A DNA stretch of 64,000 bases from Melitaea cinxia (lineage: Eukaryota; Arthropoda; Insecta; Lepidoptera; Nymphalidae). The DNA is taken from assembly GCF_905220565.1 (NCBI RefSeq), contig NC_059409.1:15742549-15806548 (forward strand). Reading direction: 5' to 3'. Below, piece after piece: positions 31,259 through 42,135 of this stretch (the stretch's first letter is position 1; the number at the start of each line of letters is the position of its first letter). The notes beneath the pieces were generated by a model, which worked only from the letters and a program-made list of their open reading frames with translations, was not told the DNA's origin and did not search any database. The translations under genes and the position numbers were made by a program.

Positions 31259-34171
31259 TAAGGAGACGAAAAACTAGTCAAATAAATACGCATTATGTAC
31301 TAAAAGGCAATAAGGACATTACCAACTTTGTTTTAACAGTTAAAGGAGAAAAAAAGAATGAATATAATATTAAAAAAAAAAAAAAACATTTAATAAACAT
31401 TATGTAACTATGTACATATAAACGTAATAAGGTAGAAGAGTATATCATGAAATCAAGTAGAATTCTCACTCGTATTTCAAGTCAGTTCAAGACCTATCAT
31501 TTATTCCGCAAGACGGTGTTTATGTAATTTATCACATAATATCTCATAATCGAATGTTCCAGAAATGTGTTACACGGAAACTAATGGAGAAAGATTCAGA
31601 GAGAAGAAATAATGACTAACATTCAATAAACGTGGCAAATTAAGTGGCAATGAAACGGAAGCTATTTGTATTACATGTTGTAGACCGAGATCCCAGGAAG
31701 GCCAGACTTTCGTCATTTGATAAAAGTGAAAGTAACAACGGTAGTGGTAACCAGTGTTACGCAGCAAACGTGTGAGAAATGAGGTAGTCCGGTATGGTCA
31801 TTGCTAAAGCCGTCAAAATCTACCCGCATATTTATACAGTCTAGTGAACAAGACATTCGCAGTTAATGTCGAAATATCGAGCTCCGCAAAATGAAAATAT
31901 AAAACATGGTAAATATCCCATGTTAATCTAAAATCTTATAGCTAATGTATAGGTTACGTGCTGACTGTTATTATTATTTCTGTTTGCTATTATTATTATA
32001 TGATTCGATAATTATTAATTTTATATAAATAAATATTTATTTTTATTTTTATCGATAAAAACATTCATAATAAAAATGTAATGTCGGATCAGTATGTAAT
32101 AAAACATTCTAACAATCTGCAAAATAAAATAAAAATGTATTGAATTAGACTTAAAAAGCGCTAATTTGCAAAATAAAAATAAGATTAGACTTTGATAAAT
32201 TAATTATCGTTTATATAAAGCAACTATTGATTTAAAATGTAAATTCTACAGAGACAAATCGATATAAAACTTCAGAGTTACGTTTAAAATTAGTGTCCGT
32301 CAATATAAATTAAGCTCTTTTATCGAAAATTAATTAAACATCTTTTTTATAATATAATAATAATAAATAATAATACATTTTATTGTAATATATATACATA
32401 CTAAAAAACGTAAACGTAACGTACTTGGTTTTCTAAATAATACACAAAATAATCACTCTAAGATTCTGATTTCTACACAGTAGAAAAAACTTAAAGATGC
32501 TTTTTATTCTTCAACAAATAATCTGATTATTTTAACTCGTTTGTCATTTTATTCAAATCAAATAAACAACAATCAAGAACAAGGAGAAAACGTGAATGTT
32601 AAATAATAAGTTCAAAGGAAGATGAAAAACCAAATAAATGAAACAATGCTCTTTAAGACGGCAGCGAAATACGAAAATTACATTTCAACTGAGCAAATGC
32701 AATCTCATTAAATATAACGGATGCAGAGGAATTTCGTGATATTGCATTTCGTTCGACTGAAGTGATGGAAAAATTGCTTTCACCTGAAACCAATCTCGAA
32801 GGAGTGGCGGTGAAGTGTCAATGTTACTCGAACATCATTGCTCTAGCGTTGGTGAATGAAGGCATTTTAGGTTATACTTTGATAAATGATTTATTTTTAT
32901 TACTTGCCAGATTATATTAGTATATAGTATAATATGGCAATTATATATAAATATAATTATCACCTAATTTAACATTAAAATTGACGAGTATGTCCGAACA
33001 GGCTAATCATACTAGTTCTGGGCAAAATAGTTTGCCTTACATATATATTTTCTGACAAAAAAAAAACTGACCAAAAACGACAACGAATAATTGGGTTTCA
33101 AACGAAAAAACCGACTTCAATTACATCGAATACATAGTGTGTGTTTACAGAAAACATAGTGTGTGGCAAACAGATGACAGACACAACTTCAATTTGAAAT
33201 AAGAGTTTAAATTATAAGGTGTAAGGTGTAAGGTGTAATTATAAGGTAGTAAATGTACTTTTAAAAATATTTATTTCTGAGTGGGTATTTGTCCTCTTGG
33301 CTTGTCCTACCTTGTTTAGAAGAATGTATAAAACTGACGCATTCGTTTTATGTTTTAAGCAACTAAGAACGATCATTGCTCACGATAGGTAGAAAAATTC
33401 TCGATCGACCATTATGGATCAAGCTCTAACCCATTTTTTATATAGGACTTCCCTACTGTTGGATAAAGTACAATAAAAACATTTGTTTATCTGTGCTCAT
33501 CCACTCTAATTTATATTATTGTATATGGTATCATTCACTGTTCTCTTGTCATCGATGGCGACTAAAGATGTCTGTTAATTAATTGCTCTGCTGTGTATTT
33601 GGTTTTGTAAAGTCCGCGTGTACAGAATAAAGTATAGAGAAGTTAGAATATAAACGCCTATTATTAACCCAAACCCAATACCTACCGATAATATTAACTA
33701 AAAAAGATTTCCCTGGAAAAATTCCCATGGATTATCCATACGATTATCCATAAACTCTGAATATTTGTATTACTTAAACAACGCATTGCAATATATTAAT
33801 AATTATAACAACACTAAAACATTAAACTAAAATACTCTAAGAGCTTAAATTAAAACAACCCTTGAACAAGATCTTCCGTAAATTCAATTTGGTTTACATA
33901 CATGCATACCGTTAAACCTTAGTGCAGTTTAATCTAATATCAGCTGAAAGCCTGAAACCAGTACTGAATTTCGTGTGACCATACCAATGGAAGTGCTGAG
34001 AATACGTTATGATGCTATTGTTCAATTAGACTGTAGGCTGCGACAATTGTCGAATGAATCGCTGGATATTAAGCGATCGCTTTAATCAAAATAGCTCAGT
34101 TGGTCATGTATTATGTATGGAAGGTGTATTACAAATGAATTATTAATGAAGCATTATAGATTAGGCTAGTG
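31259..34171. other. Long AT-rich stretch with few repeats
   Basis: Nearly 3 kb with only a short family E terminus near 33089-33129 and a triple (aaggtgt) repeat at about 33217-33236. A 51-codon frame at 32765-32920 and a 32-codon frame at 33987-34085 have balanced composition but no recognised similarity. No splice-site-supported exon could be argued. Confidence 0.4.
33089..33129 (-). mobile_element. MITE terminus, family E
   Basis: Only the end aaaaccgacttcaattacat and adjoining bases remain. Confidence 0.5.
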
Positions 34172-34397
34172 TATACTAATATTATAAAGCTGAAGAGTTT
34201 GTTTGTTTGTTTGCTTGAAAGAGTTAATCTCAGGAACTACTGGTCCGATTTGAAAAATTATTTCAGTGTTAGATAGCCCATTTATCGAGGAATACGCACG
34301 TTCCACGTGCGCTGCGTAAACAGTTAAAGTTTCGCAAAAATCATGTATAACAAAATTGTTCCTATCCCACGCGGACGAAGTCGCTGGCAGAAGCTAG
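34172..34397 (+). mobile_element. Helitron-like element, family I
   Basis: Starts tatactaatattataaagc and ends tcccacgcggacgaagtcgc, a short spacer and CTAG with flanking T. A GTTT tetramer run lies near the 5' end. Confidence 0.6.
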
Positions 34398-34527
34398 TTA
34401 TTCATAAGCCTCAAATACACTAACTTTGTGTACTACTAAAACTTTAAAAGTGTTGCCATATATATACTAACTCTTAATATGAGGTGAGAGCTGATTGATT
34501 TTTTTATGAAAACTTCAATTTTCATAT

Positions 34528-35060
34528 TATTTTTTTTTTTTTTTTTTTTAATTTTGATCCACGGGCTCAAAATGCCCGTGCCTTTGTTTATCATGCATGC
34601 ATTATAATACTACAGGCGATTTTTCTACTTATTATACTACAGATCGACAGTCCTGTGACTGCCTAGTAAAACTAGGACGTGGTCCGACGCCGACGGTTTT
34701 TTTTTTTTTTTTTTCCTTACTAAATACTGTTTATGCAGAAGTATACACATAATTGCTTTCTAATTTCTAACATTATTATTTTTCTTATCTATGTCTATAT
34801 TTACACTTATTTGCCTAGTTATCATATATGTACACTTATTTAATAGTTACCATATATGTACACTTATGTTCTACTTACAATGTACACTTAACCTATGTTA
34901 CTGTTAGTAAGGATTTTTTTTTTTTTCTTATATATATATTATTTTTTATATAGTTATTATTTGTTTATCTATGTATAAGTTATCTATTTCTGTTATTTAC
35001 TTAAATTTCACTACATAACTATTTATTTATCTATTTTTTTTTATTTTTTTTTATAGGTAC
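34528..35060. repeat. Poly(T) tracts (poly(A) on the helicase sense strand)
   Basis: Long T runs lie at about 34530-34551, 34697-34715, 34915-34926 and 35034-35054. Read on the minus strand they are A-rich tracts downstream of the helicase frame, as left by retroposed polyadenylated RNA or LINE tails. Confidence 0.6.
34560..34697. other. Stem-loop cluster between poly(T) tracts
   Basis: Perfect short hairpins are packed together: CACGGGC/GCCCGTG (34560-34580), CAGTC/GACTG (34648-34661), and CCTAG/CTAGG (34662-34676), with GGAC/GTCC overlapping the end of the last. A GC-rich ccgacgccgacgg closes the block against a T run. Function unknown. Confidence 0.45.
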
Positions 35061-35408
35061 ATCCACAAAATACATATGGAACATTATATATAATTCACTA
35101 TTACATTATTATCTAATATGTATCCCATCACGGGGTACACAACATTCCACATTATATTAATGCCATGTAGCAAGTATAATTAAAATTACTTCGCATAAAA
35201 AATTAACAGTAAAGATACTACATGTTAATAATAAAATTCATTTAAAAAGGTCATCAATCAAATTTATATAAAGTGTAAAGTTGAGATAATATTAATAATC
35301 AAACTTAGCTTAACTAAAATTTAAATAAATATATCAACATGCAAAATAACTGCTATTTGTAACTATTTGATAAACCAAAAGGATATAAGAATTTATATAT
35401 TTAAATAT
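35061..35408. other. AT-rich 3' flank of the helicase frame
   Basis: No viral-looking sequence and no further open frame were seen. The composition drops sharply to AT-rich right after the stop codon at 35409-35411. Confidence 0.45.
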
Positions 35409-36854
35409 CTACTTTCTTATTACTATATCATGAGCCACGCCTGATCCCAGCATCTTGAGCAGAGCCCTTGCCAACGACATATCACGCTTGTGGATGGTTC
35501 TTTTCAGGTTGTGCTCCAAGATTGTTTTTGTCGAGGCACCCAGCGCTCGGCTAACGAACCTGCCGATTGCGTCATCACCGTCGTCAGTGTAGTAGACACA
35601 GGTGTTAGTGTGTCTTGTTAACGCTACTACCGCATGAGGCACACTGTCGTGGATTTGTAGCCTCTCGGTCTTTGTCTGGACGATGATGACCTCGCTGTAG
35701 GTTTGCCCTTGTGCTTCATGAATGGTCATGACGCGCGATCCCTCTCCAGCACCGTATCCCTGGTCCATCAGGAATTTTTTCTCTTCCTGCGTATAGACCA
35801 AGTATAGGGTGGCCTTTTGAAGTTTTGGTATTGGCGCGCCAGTGTATCCATTCATTCTGAGGGAGTGGATGGTGGGATTTGCCGAGTACATGTTTATATA
35901 TACCTCGCAGATGGCATATACAACGTCCATGGGACTCCGGTATGTGCAGGACAACTCACGTGAGATGTTGATTGTCAGGTAAGGTCTACAGTACCTTATT
36001 TCGAACAGATTTTCTCTGTCTATATAAGGCAACTGGTTGACATCTCCGATGAGAACAACTTCGCTTGCCCCCGAAAGCCGAGCCGCCATTACTATAGCTC
36101 CAAAATGGTTCATAAGGGCTTCGTCCACCGTTAAACGGTTACATTTCGTGCCCCTTTTGAATCCATTTGTTAAAATGGAGGCCATAGTACGTACCCTAGA
36201 CCTGATTTTGTCGCCAAAGCCGCGGGCTAGTTTCTCTTTAAGATCTTTGGCAGCTTCGACCGTCGTGGTAACTACTATTTCCACATTCTCATCGAAGTTC
36301 CTAACTATGTGTGTCGTTTTTCCGCACCCAGGTACCCCGTTTATCCACTCCAGCTTCGGCAATTGCCAGCCCACGAGGCCCGCGTCGGCATCAAGATCAA
36401 CTGAAATGGATTTTGCCATCTCAAGCATCCTGTCATCCAGCATTACTCTCGTGCACTTGGCAACCACCAAAACCGGGTCCCTCGGAGGTGTTAAAAATTT
36501 TGGTGACGTGTTTTCCCGCCCCGCAGCCTCGGCCGTGCCCACAAAACCACCCGTGCCACTATAGGCTGCCATATATTTTCCTAACATGTGTCCTTTGATA
36601 ACCTGGGACGTGTCGTTATTATATATGGCTGCCTCTGCCTCATCGAGCAGCACCATTAGCAGACCTTCGCTGCCTCGCTGATGGGCCTCCAAGATCTTTT
36701 TGCATGTGGCCAAGTTGACTTCTCGATTGGCTTTTACTATGGCTAGGAATTCAACCATTGCGCTAACAGCATGGTCTAGCGGGTTCGATGCCGGTCTTAG
36801 CCTGGGCGGGGTTACTTGTCCCTTATCGGCCCTAGTTCGGTGGTCAATTTTCAT
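35409..36854 (-). CDS. Endogenous viral-type SF1 RNA helicase, intact frame
   Basis: A 481-residue protein resembling the helicase domain of alphavirus-like plus-strand RNA virus replicases (virga/nege-like group). In viruses this domain unwinds RNA and has NTPase and RNA 5'-triphosphatase activity. Motifs in order: Walker A GVPGCGKT (173-180), DEx motif VDEA (243-246), GDVNQLPYI (270-278), TYRSP (304-308), TIHEAQGQTY (377-386) and VALTRHT with the arginine finger (410-416). All key catalytic residues are present. About 165 residues precede the core. No methyltransferase or polymerase domain adjoins. The ATG at 36854 is the first in the open frame, and an in-frame TAG lies at 36921-36923. The frame is clearly richer in G+C than its AT-rich flanks. 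No frameshift or stop interrupts 1.4 kb, which argues for a young insertion or host retention. Whether it is expressed cannot be seen. Confidence 0.85.
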   Translation of the reverse strand: MKIDHRTRADKGQVTPPRLRPASNPLDHAVSAMVEFLAIVKANREVNLATCKKILEAHQRGSEGLLMVLLDEAEAAIYNNDTSQVIKGHMLGKYMAAYSGTGGFVGTAEAAGRENTSPKFLTPPRDPVLVVAKCTRVMLDDRMLEMAKSISVDLDADAGLVGWQLPKLEWINGVPGCGKTTHIVRNFDENVEIVVTTTVEAAKDLKEKLARGFGDKIRSRVRTMASILTNGFKRGTKCNRLTVDEALMNHFGAIVMAARLSGASEVVLIGDVNQLPYIDRENLFEIRYCRPYLTINISRELSCTYRSPMDVVYAICEVYINMYSANPTIHSLRMNGYTGAPIPKLQKATLYLVYTQEEKKFLMDQGYGAGEGSRVMTIHEAQGQTYSEVIIVQTKTERLQIHDSVPHAVVALTRHTNTCVYYTDDGDDAIGRFVSRALGASTKTILEHNLKRTIHKRDMSLARALLKMLGSGVAHDIVIRK

Positions 36855-37029
36855 ATTAAGATAGATTACATTGTAATTTTTTTTATTGCCTTCAATTTGA
36901 AGATATATTTTATCAAACTGCTACCAACAGAATGTTTACCTACTTTATATATGTATACAATATAATAACAAAAATCTGACACTAGATTACAGTCTGTCCA
37001 CTTAAAAAGGGTTACAGTACACCGCTTTC

Positions 37030-37545
37030 AGCCTATAAAATCCCACTGCTGGGTAAAAGCCCATTTCTCCGTGTAGGAGAAGGATTGGAACTTAATCCAC
37101 CACGGCGCCAATTATGCTCCACTGCGGCTTGGCGGATATTTTCCCTAGTATGTGTAACGATCGCTATCAGGTATTTATGATAACAACTGGGACTGATGGC
37201 TTCATGTGCTCTCCGAGGCACGGTGGGGAGGACCACACGGACAGACATCTAAACCGGAAAGAAATATTTGTACTAATACAAATATCTGAATAATCTAATG
37301 AATCTATTATACACTATTTTTTTATTCATCCTTAAGGATATTGTACACTTCCTATCCGTCACTACTATATCATGGTTATCTGGAAGAAATCGCTCTTCAG
37401 CGATAAGATCGCCTTTGTACATCTTTTTTTTTGTAATTAGTTCTGTTTGTTTATATTTTGGTGTACAATAAAGAATATATTATTATTATTATTATTATTA
37501 TCCATCCCGAGCGGAAATCTAACCCGCAAGCCGTCTAGATTGGTT
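37030..37545 (-). mobile_element. SINE family B copy split by a LINE tail
   Basis: Family B runs from agcctataaaatcccactgc to about 37285 and resumes at tccatcccgagcggaaatct (37501) with the antisense head. The interruption is a LINE 3' UTR with a (TTA)n tail. Confidence 0.6.
37286..37500 (+). mobile_element. LINE 3' UTR insertion (CR1/Jockey-like)
   Basis: The block gatcgctcttcagcgataag, then tgtacaataaagaa, and a (TTA)n tail parallel 5885-6022. It lies inside a family B SINE, so it inserted later than that SINE. Confidence 0.6.
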
Positions 37546-38892
37546 AAAGTACATAATAAGTAATAATAATTTTACTTATTAAGATGATAGACCGTGAATT
37601 CCATCTCTAGAATGTTAATAGATTCTGTTGATTTAATAAGTTACAGCAATTTGATACTCGCGTCCACTCGTTTGATTTGAACGACAAATACCGAAAGCGA
37701 CGCAGGAGTAAAAAAGAATATTGCGAATTAGCACAACATTGTACCACGTAAATCAGTAAACAATCTCGAATCCTCGAACACCCCATTAAGTTTTGACTAC
37801 ATAAATAATAGTTTCTATTCATTGAACCTTAAATTTTCAATATGACTAAAATACTTCTAAATTTTATAAAAATACGGTAACGTAATAAAATATTTTTTTT
37901 AATTTTATTTATTTAACATTAACACCAACACGACACGCTAATAAGAACAGAAAAATAATGAATTTTTACAAAAATATTAAGTATAATTATATAGATAAGT
38001 AAGAATACATTGTTTTAATCAATCACAGTAATCTAGCGTCAAGCGCTTTAAGGCACACCTAAGCCTTCTATTATCAAGCGGAAATACCACGTATTGCGGG
38101 CTTAAAGCCTTTTTTGTAACAAAACAATTATTTTTATTAACACTAGTTGAATCGACTAACTTTGTACCTTTTTTTTGTGAATATATATTACCTTATTCTG
38201 ATAATAACGAATACAAAAGAAAAGAAACATCCAAATTGTTTCGCCTTTTGGAAGTTATGCGTTCATACGTTTCGGTGATAATTTTTTTAATGATTAAAAC
38301 TGTCTGGGATTTTATGCGTTGAGTGTTTCCGGAGAGTCAATATAGGATTTTATTCTATTGATGGTAATTAAATGTGAGATTTTTTTATAATATTATAATA
38401 TTAACTACACAATAAACTTCGATGTTAGGGCGGTGCAAAGTATTCTATTTATTATAAATCATCCTTTATTGATTAATTCAATTAGATTTTAGTAATTGAG
38501 GTATTTTTGTTTAATTTTTTTTTTGTGCTTGTTGCAATTATTTTGTAAAAGTTACAATGGGACAGGCGTGTCTGTGTAGTACAAAAGCCCCTAAAATTAC
38601 ACCTAAACACACAATAAACTGTAGTTAACTATCTTTGTATTTGTTAAGCTAATTTCATCTTGAATTTAAATAGAAAAATTTAACGTTTCATAACTTATGC
38701 AATGTTTACCATCGACAATGGAATTTAATTTTGCAGTAAACACTTTAAAGTTTGAAACAAAACCGAACAAGAAAGCTCTTTACGGAATGAACAATAGCTA
38801 ATTAGTGTCAACAATAGTTCGTGAACTGCTCATAAGATTCTGCATAAGCTTTCAGAATAGAAAGTATTTTTCTTTGTTATTATTTCTGTAAG
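37546..38892. other. AT-rich spacer
   Basis: No repeat copy was recognised. The 71-codon minus-strand frame at 37607-37822 has no known domain. Confidence 0.4.
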
Positions 38893-39015
38893 CGTGTTGT
38901 ATTATTGTCTAGTAGTGTTGTGTTCCTGGTGAGTAAGGTAACCAGAGCTCCTGGGGATGGATCGGGGGAAGGCAATGCGCTTTGGATACGTTTGGTGTTG
39001 CACGCGTCTATAGGC
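38893..39015 (+). repeat. Family A 3' half
   Basis: The sequence ttcctggtgagtaaggtaac, then agagctcctgggg, then gcgtctataggctg. It breaks off into a family C head. Confidence 0.55.
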
Positions 39016-39017
39016 TG

Positions 39018-39148
39018 TATGGCTACAGCAGTAAAGAATATAACCAACCCCTCTCTTCCCATGGGTGTCGTAAGTGGCGACTAAGGGATAACACAGTTCC
39101 TCTACCACCTTGGAACTTAAAAAGCCGATCGATGGCGAGATAACTGTG
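39018..39148 (+). mobile_element. Family C 5' half
   Basis: Only the head and first body segment are present (tggctacagcagtaaagaat, then agccgatcgatggcgagata). A 3'-truncated copy is unusual for a LINE-type element and suggests a later deletion. Confidence 0.55.
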
Positions 39149-39755
39149 ATGATTTATACACGCAAAAAATATTGAACTAACCACAATGAAATTTGGTTCG
39201 TGGTTAGCTGGAGATTCAGATTTACATAAGGATTACTTTATACCCTGACATTTTCATGGAATCTAATAACGCAGGTGACACCGGAAGTATAATATAAACA
39301 GATAATTACTCAATATGTTCAAATAAATAAATAAATAAAAAACAAATTTATCGGATTGATTGTATTATAGACGATGAAAGCTTAAAGCAACTTAAGGCAC
39401 AAGAAACCTGTAGTAAAATTAAATACATTATTGGTCGGATTGTTTTCAATAGTTTACGAGAAAACTTATATCGGTTTGGGATTACCTCGATATTGCGTAA
39501 AATCAACGGCAATTGGTCCCCAATATCAGCCTCACACAATTAAATTATGAAAGCTCGTGCCGTACAGAAGTCACGGACGTCAAATAATCTAAAAATAAAT
39601 CAGCGTAATGGGATTATTATCGAACAAAGGCTGGGCATCCAGCTCTTGAGGAGTTTAATAAAATAACGCGAATTGGATCTGTTTTCCAAATTAGAATACC
39701 AAATTGCTGTTTGCGTCGACGATTCACGATTTTTTAGTTACAATTGTGTCCTTTT
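39149..39755. other. Spacer
   Basis: A 63-codon minus-strand frame at 39348-39539 has no recognised similarity. Nothing else was seen. Confidence 0.35.
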
Positions 39756-40016
39756 AACCGAATTAAAGGAGGAGGTACGAATTTCCACTGTATTTTTTAT
39801 GCGTGCTTACCTCATAACTTATTTACTGGTAATACCGATTTTTATGATAATTTTTTGAATCGAAAGCTGGTGCTTCTTTACTTAAATTTGATCGAGAGTC
39901 AAGTTATTTTTTGACTTATACCTAATAATTCGTGTTTAATTGACTTTTTTTCGATCCGTATTATTTGTCAATGTAGATTGAAGTCAGTTTTTGTTGTTTT
40001 CGATAAAACACAATTA
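39756..40016 (+). mobile_element. MITE, family E
   Basis: Has aaccgaattaaaggaggagg at the left and gattgaagtcagtttttgtt with aacacaatt at the right. A Helitron-like end begins seven bases later. Confidence 0.55.
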
Positions 40017-40023
40017 TATATAA

Positions 40024-40257
40024 CTAGCTTCTGCCCGCGAATTCCTCCACGTTGAATAGTTTTCCTTTTGAGGGAATCTCTCAAAAGGAAAAAAACCCGA
40101 ATTTGAAACATTCTTCATTGGTGCTCCATTACTATTAATTTTAGCGTGATGATATATAGCCTTATAGCCTTCCTTTTTACAAATCGGACCAGTAGTTCAT
40201 GAGATTAGGGCGTTTAAGCAAACAAACAAACTCTTCAGAGTTATAATATTAGTATAA
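40024..40257 (-). mobile_element. Helitron-like element, family I
   Basis: The plus strand begins ctagcttctgcccgcgaatt and ends in ttataatattagtataat. It contains a perfect inverted repeat of ccttttgag near 40063-40087 (cttttgagggaatctctcaaaag). Confidence 0.55.
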
Positions 40258-40284
40258 TACATTAAATTTATCTCTATGTCTACC

Positions 40285-40326
40285 CTACCTACACCTACAC
40301 CTACCTACCTGCCTACCTACCTACCC
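40285..40326. repeat. (CTAC)n microsatellite
   Basis: CTAC and CTACAC units with minor variation. Confidence 0.85.
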
Positions 40327-40562
40327 TAGTTTTATTTGAAAATAATGGTAATGAGGCGTACGATTGGGATCGGGTTATGAAAAATGTTAGATTTAATTTA
40401 AGACTTGACCGAAACTATGAATGAAAAGGTCCGTTACCTCTTTTTTGGGCCGTGATGGTTGATGGGAAACGGGGCGCGTGGGTGAATTTTCGAAGACGAA
40501 ATTTGTTTTAAAAGCGGACACTTGAAAATTCAGAAATGGATAGTTTTTTCTAGATTAATAAC

Positions 40563-40762
40563 TTTTTTTTTATGTCACTAGATCGGCAAACAAGCGTACG
40601 GCTCAACCGATGGTAAGCGATTACCGTAGTAGCTTATAGACACCTGCAACACCAGAAGCATCGCAAGCGCGTTGCCGACCCAATCCCCAATCCTCCCAGG
40701 AGCTCTGGTCACCTTACTCACCAACAGGAACATAATACTGCTTGAAAACAGTATTAGTTAAC
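40563..40762 (-). repeat. Family A copy, truncated
   Basis: Starts tgtcactagatcggcaaaca and stops at the aacagtattag block, lacking the outer 5' third. Confidence 0.65.
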
Positions 40763-40846
40763 TGTTGATATGTACATGAAGGTCAATGACGATTTATTAA
40801 GGACACGTATATCATAAATATTAATAAATTTGAGATATCATATCTT

Positions 40847-41128
40847 CTCCCTCACTTCCCGTGGGTATCGTAAGAAGCGACTTAGGGATAACACAGTTTC
40901 ATTACCACCTTGGAACTTAAAAGCCAACCGATGGCGGGATAACCATCCTACCGTTGGTTTTGAAATACACAGGCCGAAGACGGGCAGCAGCGTCTTCGGT
41001 GCGACAAAGCCAACCCTGCGGTCACCAATCCGACTGCCCAGCGTGGTGACTATGGGCAAAACACACAACTTTTGGAGGCCTATGTCCAGCAGTGGACTGT
41101 GATAGGCTGAAATGATGATAATGATGAT
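40847..41128 (+). mobile_element. Family C LINE-derived short element
   Basis: Begins in the head at tcttctccctcacttcccgt and ends gctgaaatgatgataatgat. It has a short internal deletion near gcaaaacacacaacttttgg. Confidence 0.65.
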
Positions 41129-41293
41129 CATAACTTATGAGGTACTCATTTGGATAAATAAGCCAACACTTATCTTCCGGATGAAAACTCTGTTCCATGA
41201 GTCCTACAAAACAGAATGCACACAAACATTAACACCCAGGTCTTAGTATATATGTTTTATATTTAATGTAATATTTTAGTAATACTTAGCATG

Positions 41294-41530
41294 ACTACCG
41301 CGTTAGCGTTGGCGCAGTTTGCAGAGACCCTGCTTTTTGCTTCAGGGGTGTGGGTTCGATTCCAACAGCGAGTCTGGGTGTGATATATATTATGTATCTA
41401 TTTATATATAAATATTGTTTACAGGAATTTATAGAAAAAAAATCTAACTATATCAGCCGGCTGTTAGCTATAACACAAGCATTAAGTCGCTTGCCGTAGG
41501 CAAAGACGACCGTATGTTTATGTATATGTA
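41294..41530 (+). mobile_element. tRNA-headed SINE, family L
   Basis: The head ccgcgttagcgttggcgcag with B box gtgggttcgattcc is followed by the gagtctgggtgtgatata body and an end at gacgaccgtatg. Confidence 0.65.
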
Positions 41531-42042
41531 TGTATATTTATATGGCCGTTACATTTGTCAATTCAAGGAATTGAATTTAAGACAATCAGTTGATTGCTAT
41601 GACCACGGCACGAACACGTCGTCAAACATACAAATGACATTACTCGACACATTTTTCATGCATTTTCCTTAAAAAGCTGAAAGCCACTAAAACCTTAATG
41701 AAATAATTAATAAAATGAGTAATATTTGATTTAAATTCTACAATAATACCACACTTCCGTTGTTATATTGGCTCCATTTAATAATATGCTAATTCCGCTC
41801 GTAACATACAGGACCCTTTCGAAATTAACTGCCAGGATTCGTCCTTTACTTAACGGAAACAGTGTACATGTTACCTTTGGGTGACTATTGATTAGACCTA
41901 GGTAAATGGAGAATACGCCTTTATTTACTGTTCTTGAAATCGTAGGAACATTAAAATTATTTCATTTTTGAAGAGATGAGTGAACTTGATAGTAAACACT
42001 GCTTTTTTTATTGTTTTAAATTTATTGCATTATAAATATACA

Positions 42043-42135
42043 TTTTGGCGACGCGTTGACGCAATGGTTCCATCATACGCGCAATCATTTATATTGGCCA
42101 TATATATGTTTATCGTGGGTGCTTGGGTAATAATA
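42043..42135 (+). mobile_element. SINE family B head fragment
   Basis: The sequence cgcgttgacgcaatggttcc, then ttggccatatatatgtt, follows the head and early body of the sense copy at 17554. It is much decayed. Confidence 0.35.

Noticed and set aside
32765..32920. 51-codon frame MEKLLSPETN...
   Set aside because: Balanced composition, but short, isolated and without similarity or splice signals that could be argued.
33987..34085. 32-codon frame MEVLRIRYDA...
   Set aside because: Too short to support. No neighbouring exon is evident.
36037..36598. Plus-strand frames of 175 and 95 codons inside the helicase region
   Set aside because: They are antisense shadows of the helicase frame, with no recognisable domain.
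40838..41225. Frames of 67-97 codons
   Set aside because: By-products of a family C copy. The same peptides recur at 9291, 28794 and 43783 in other copies.
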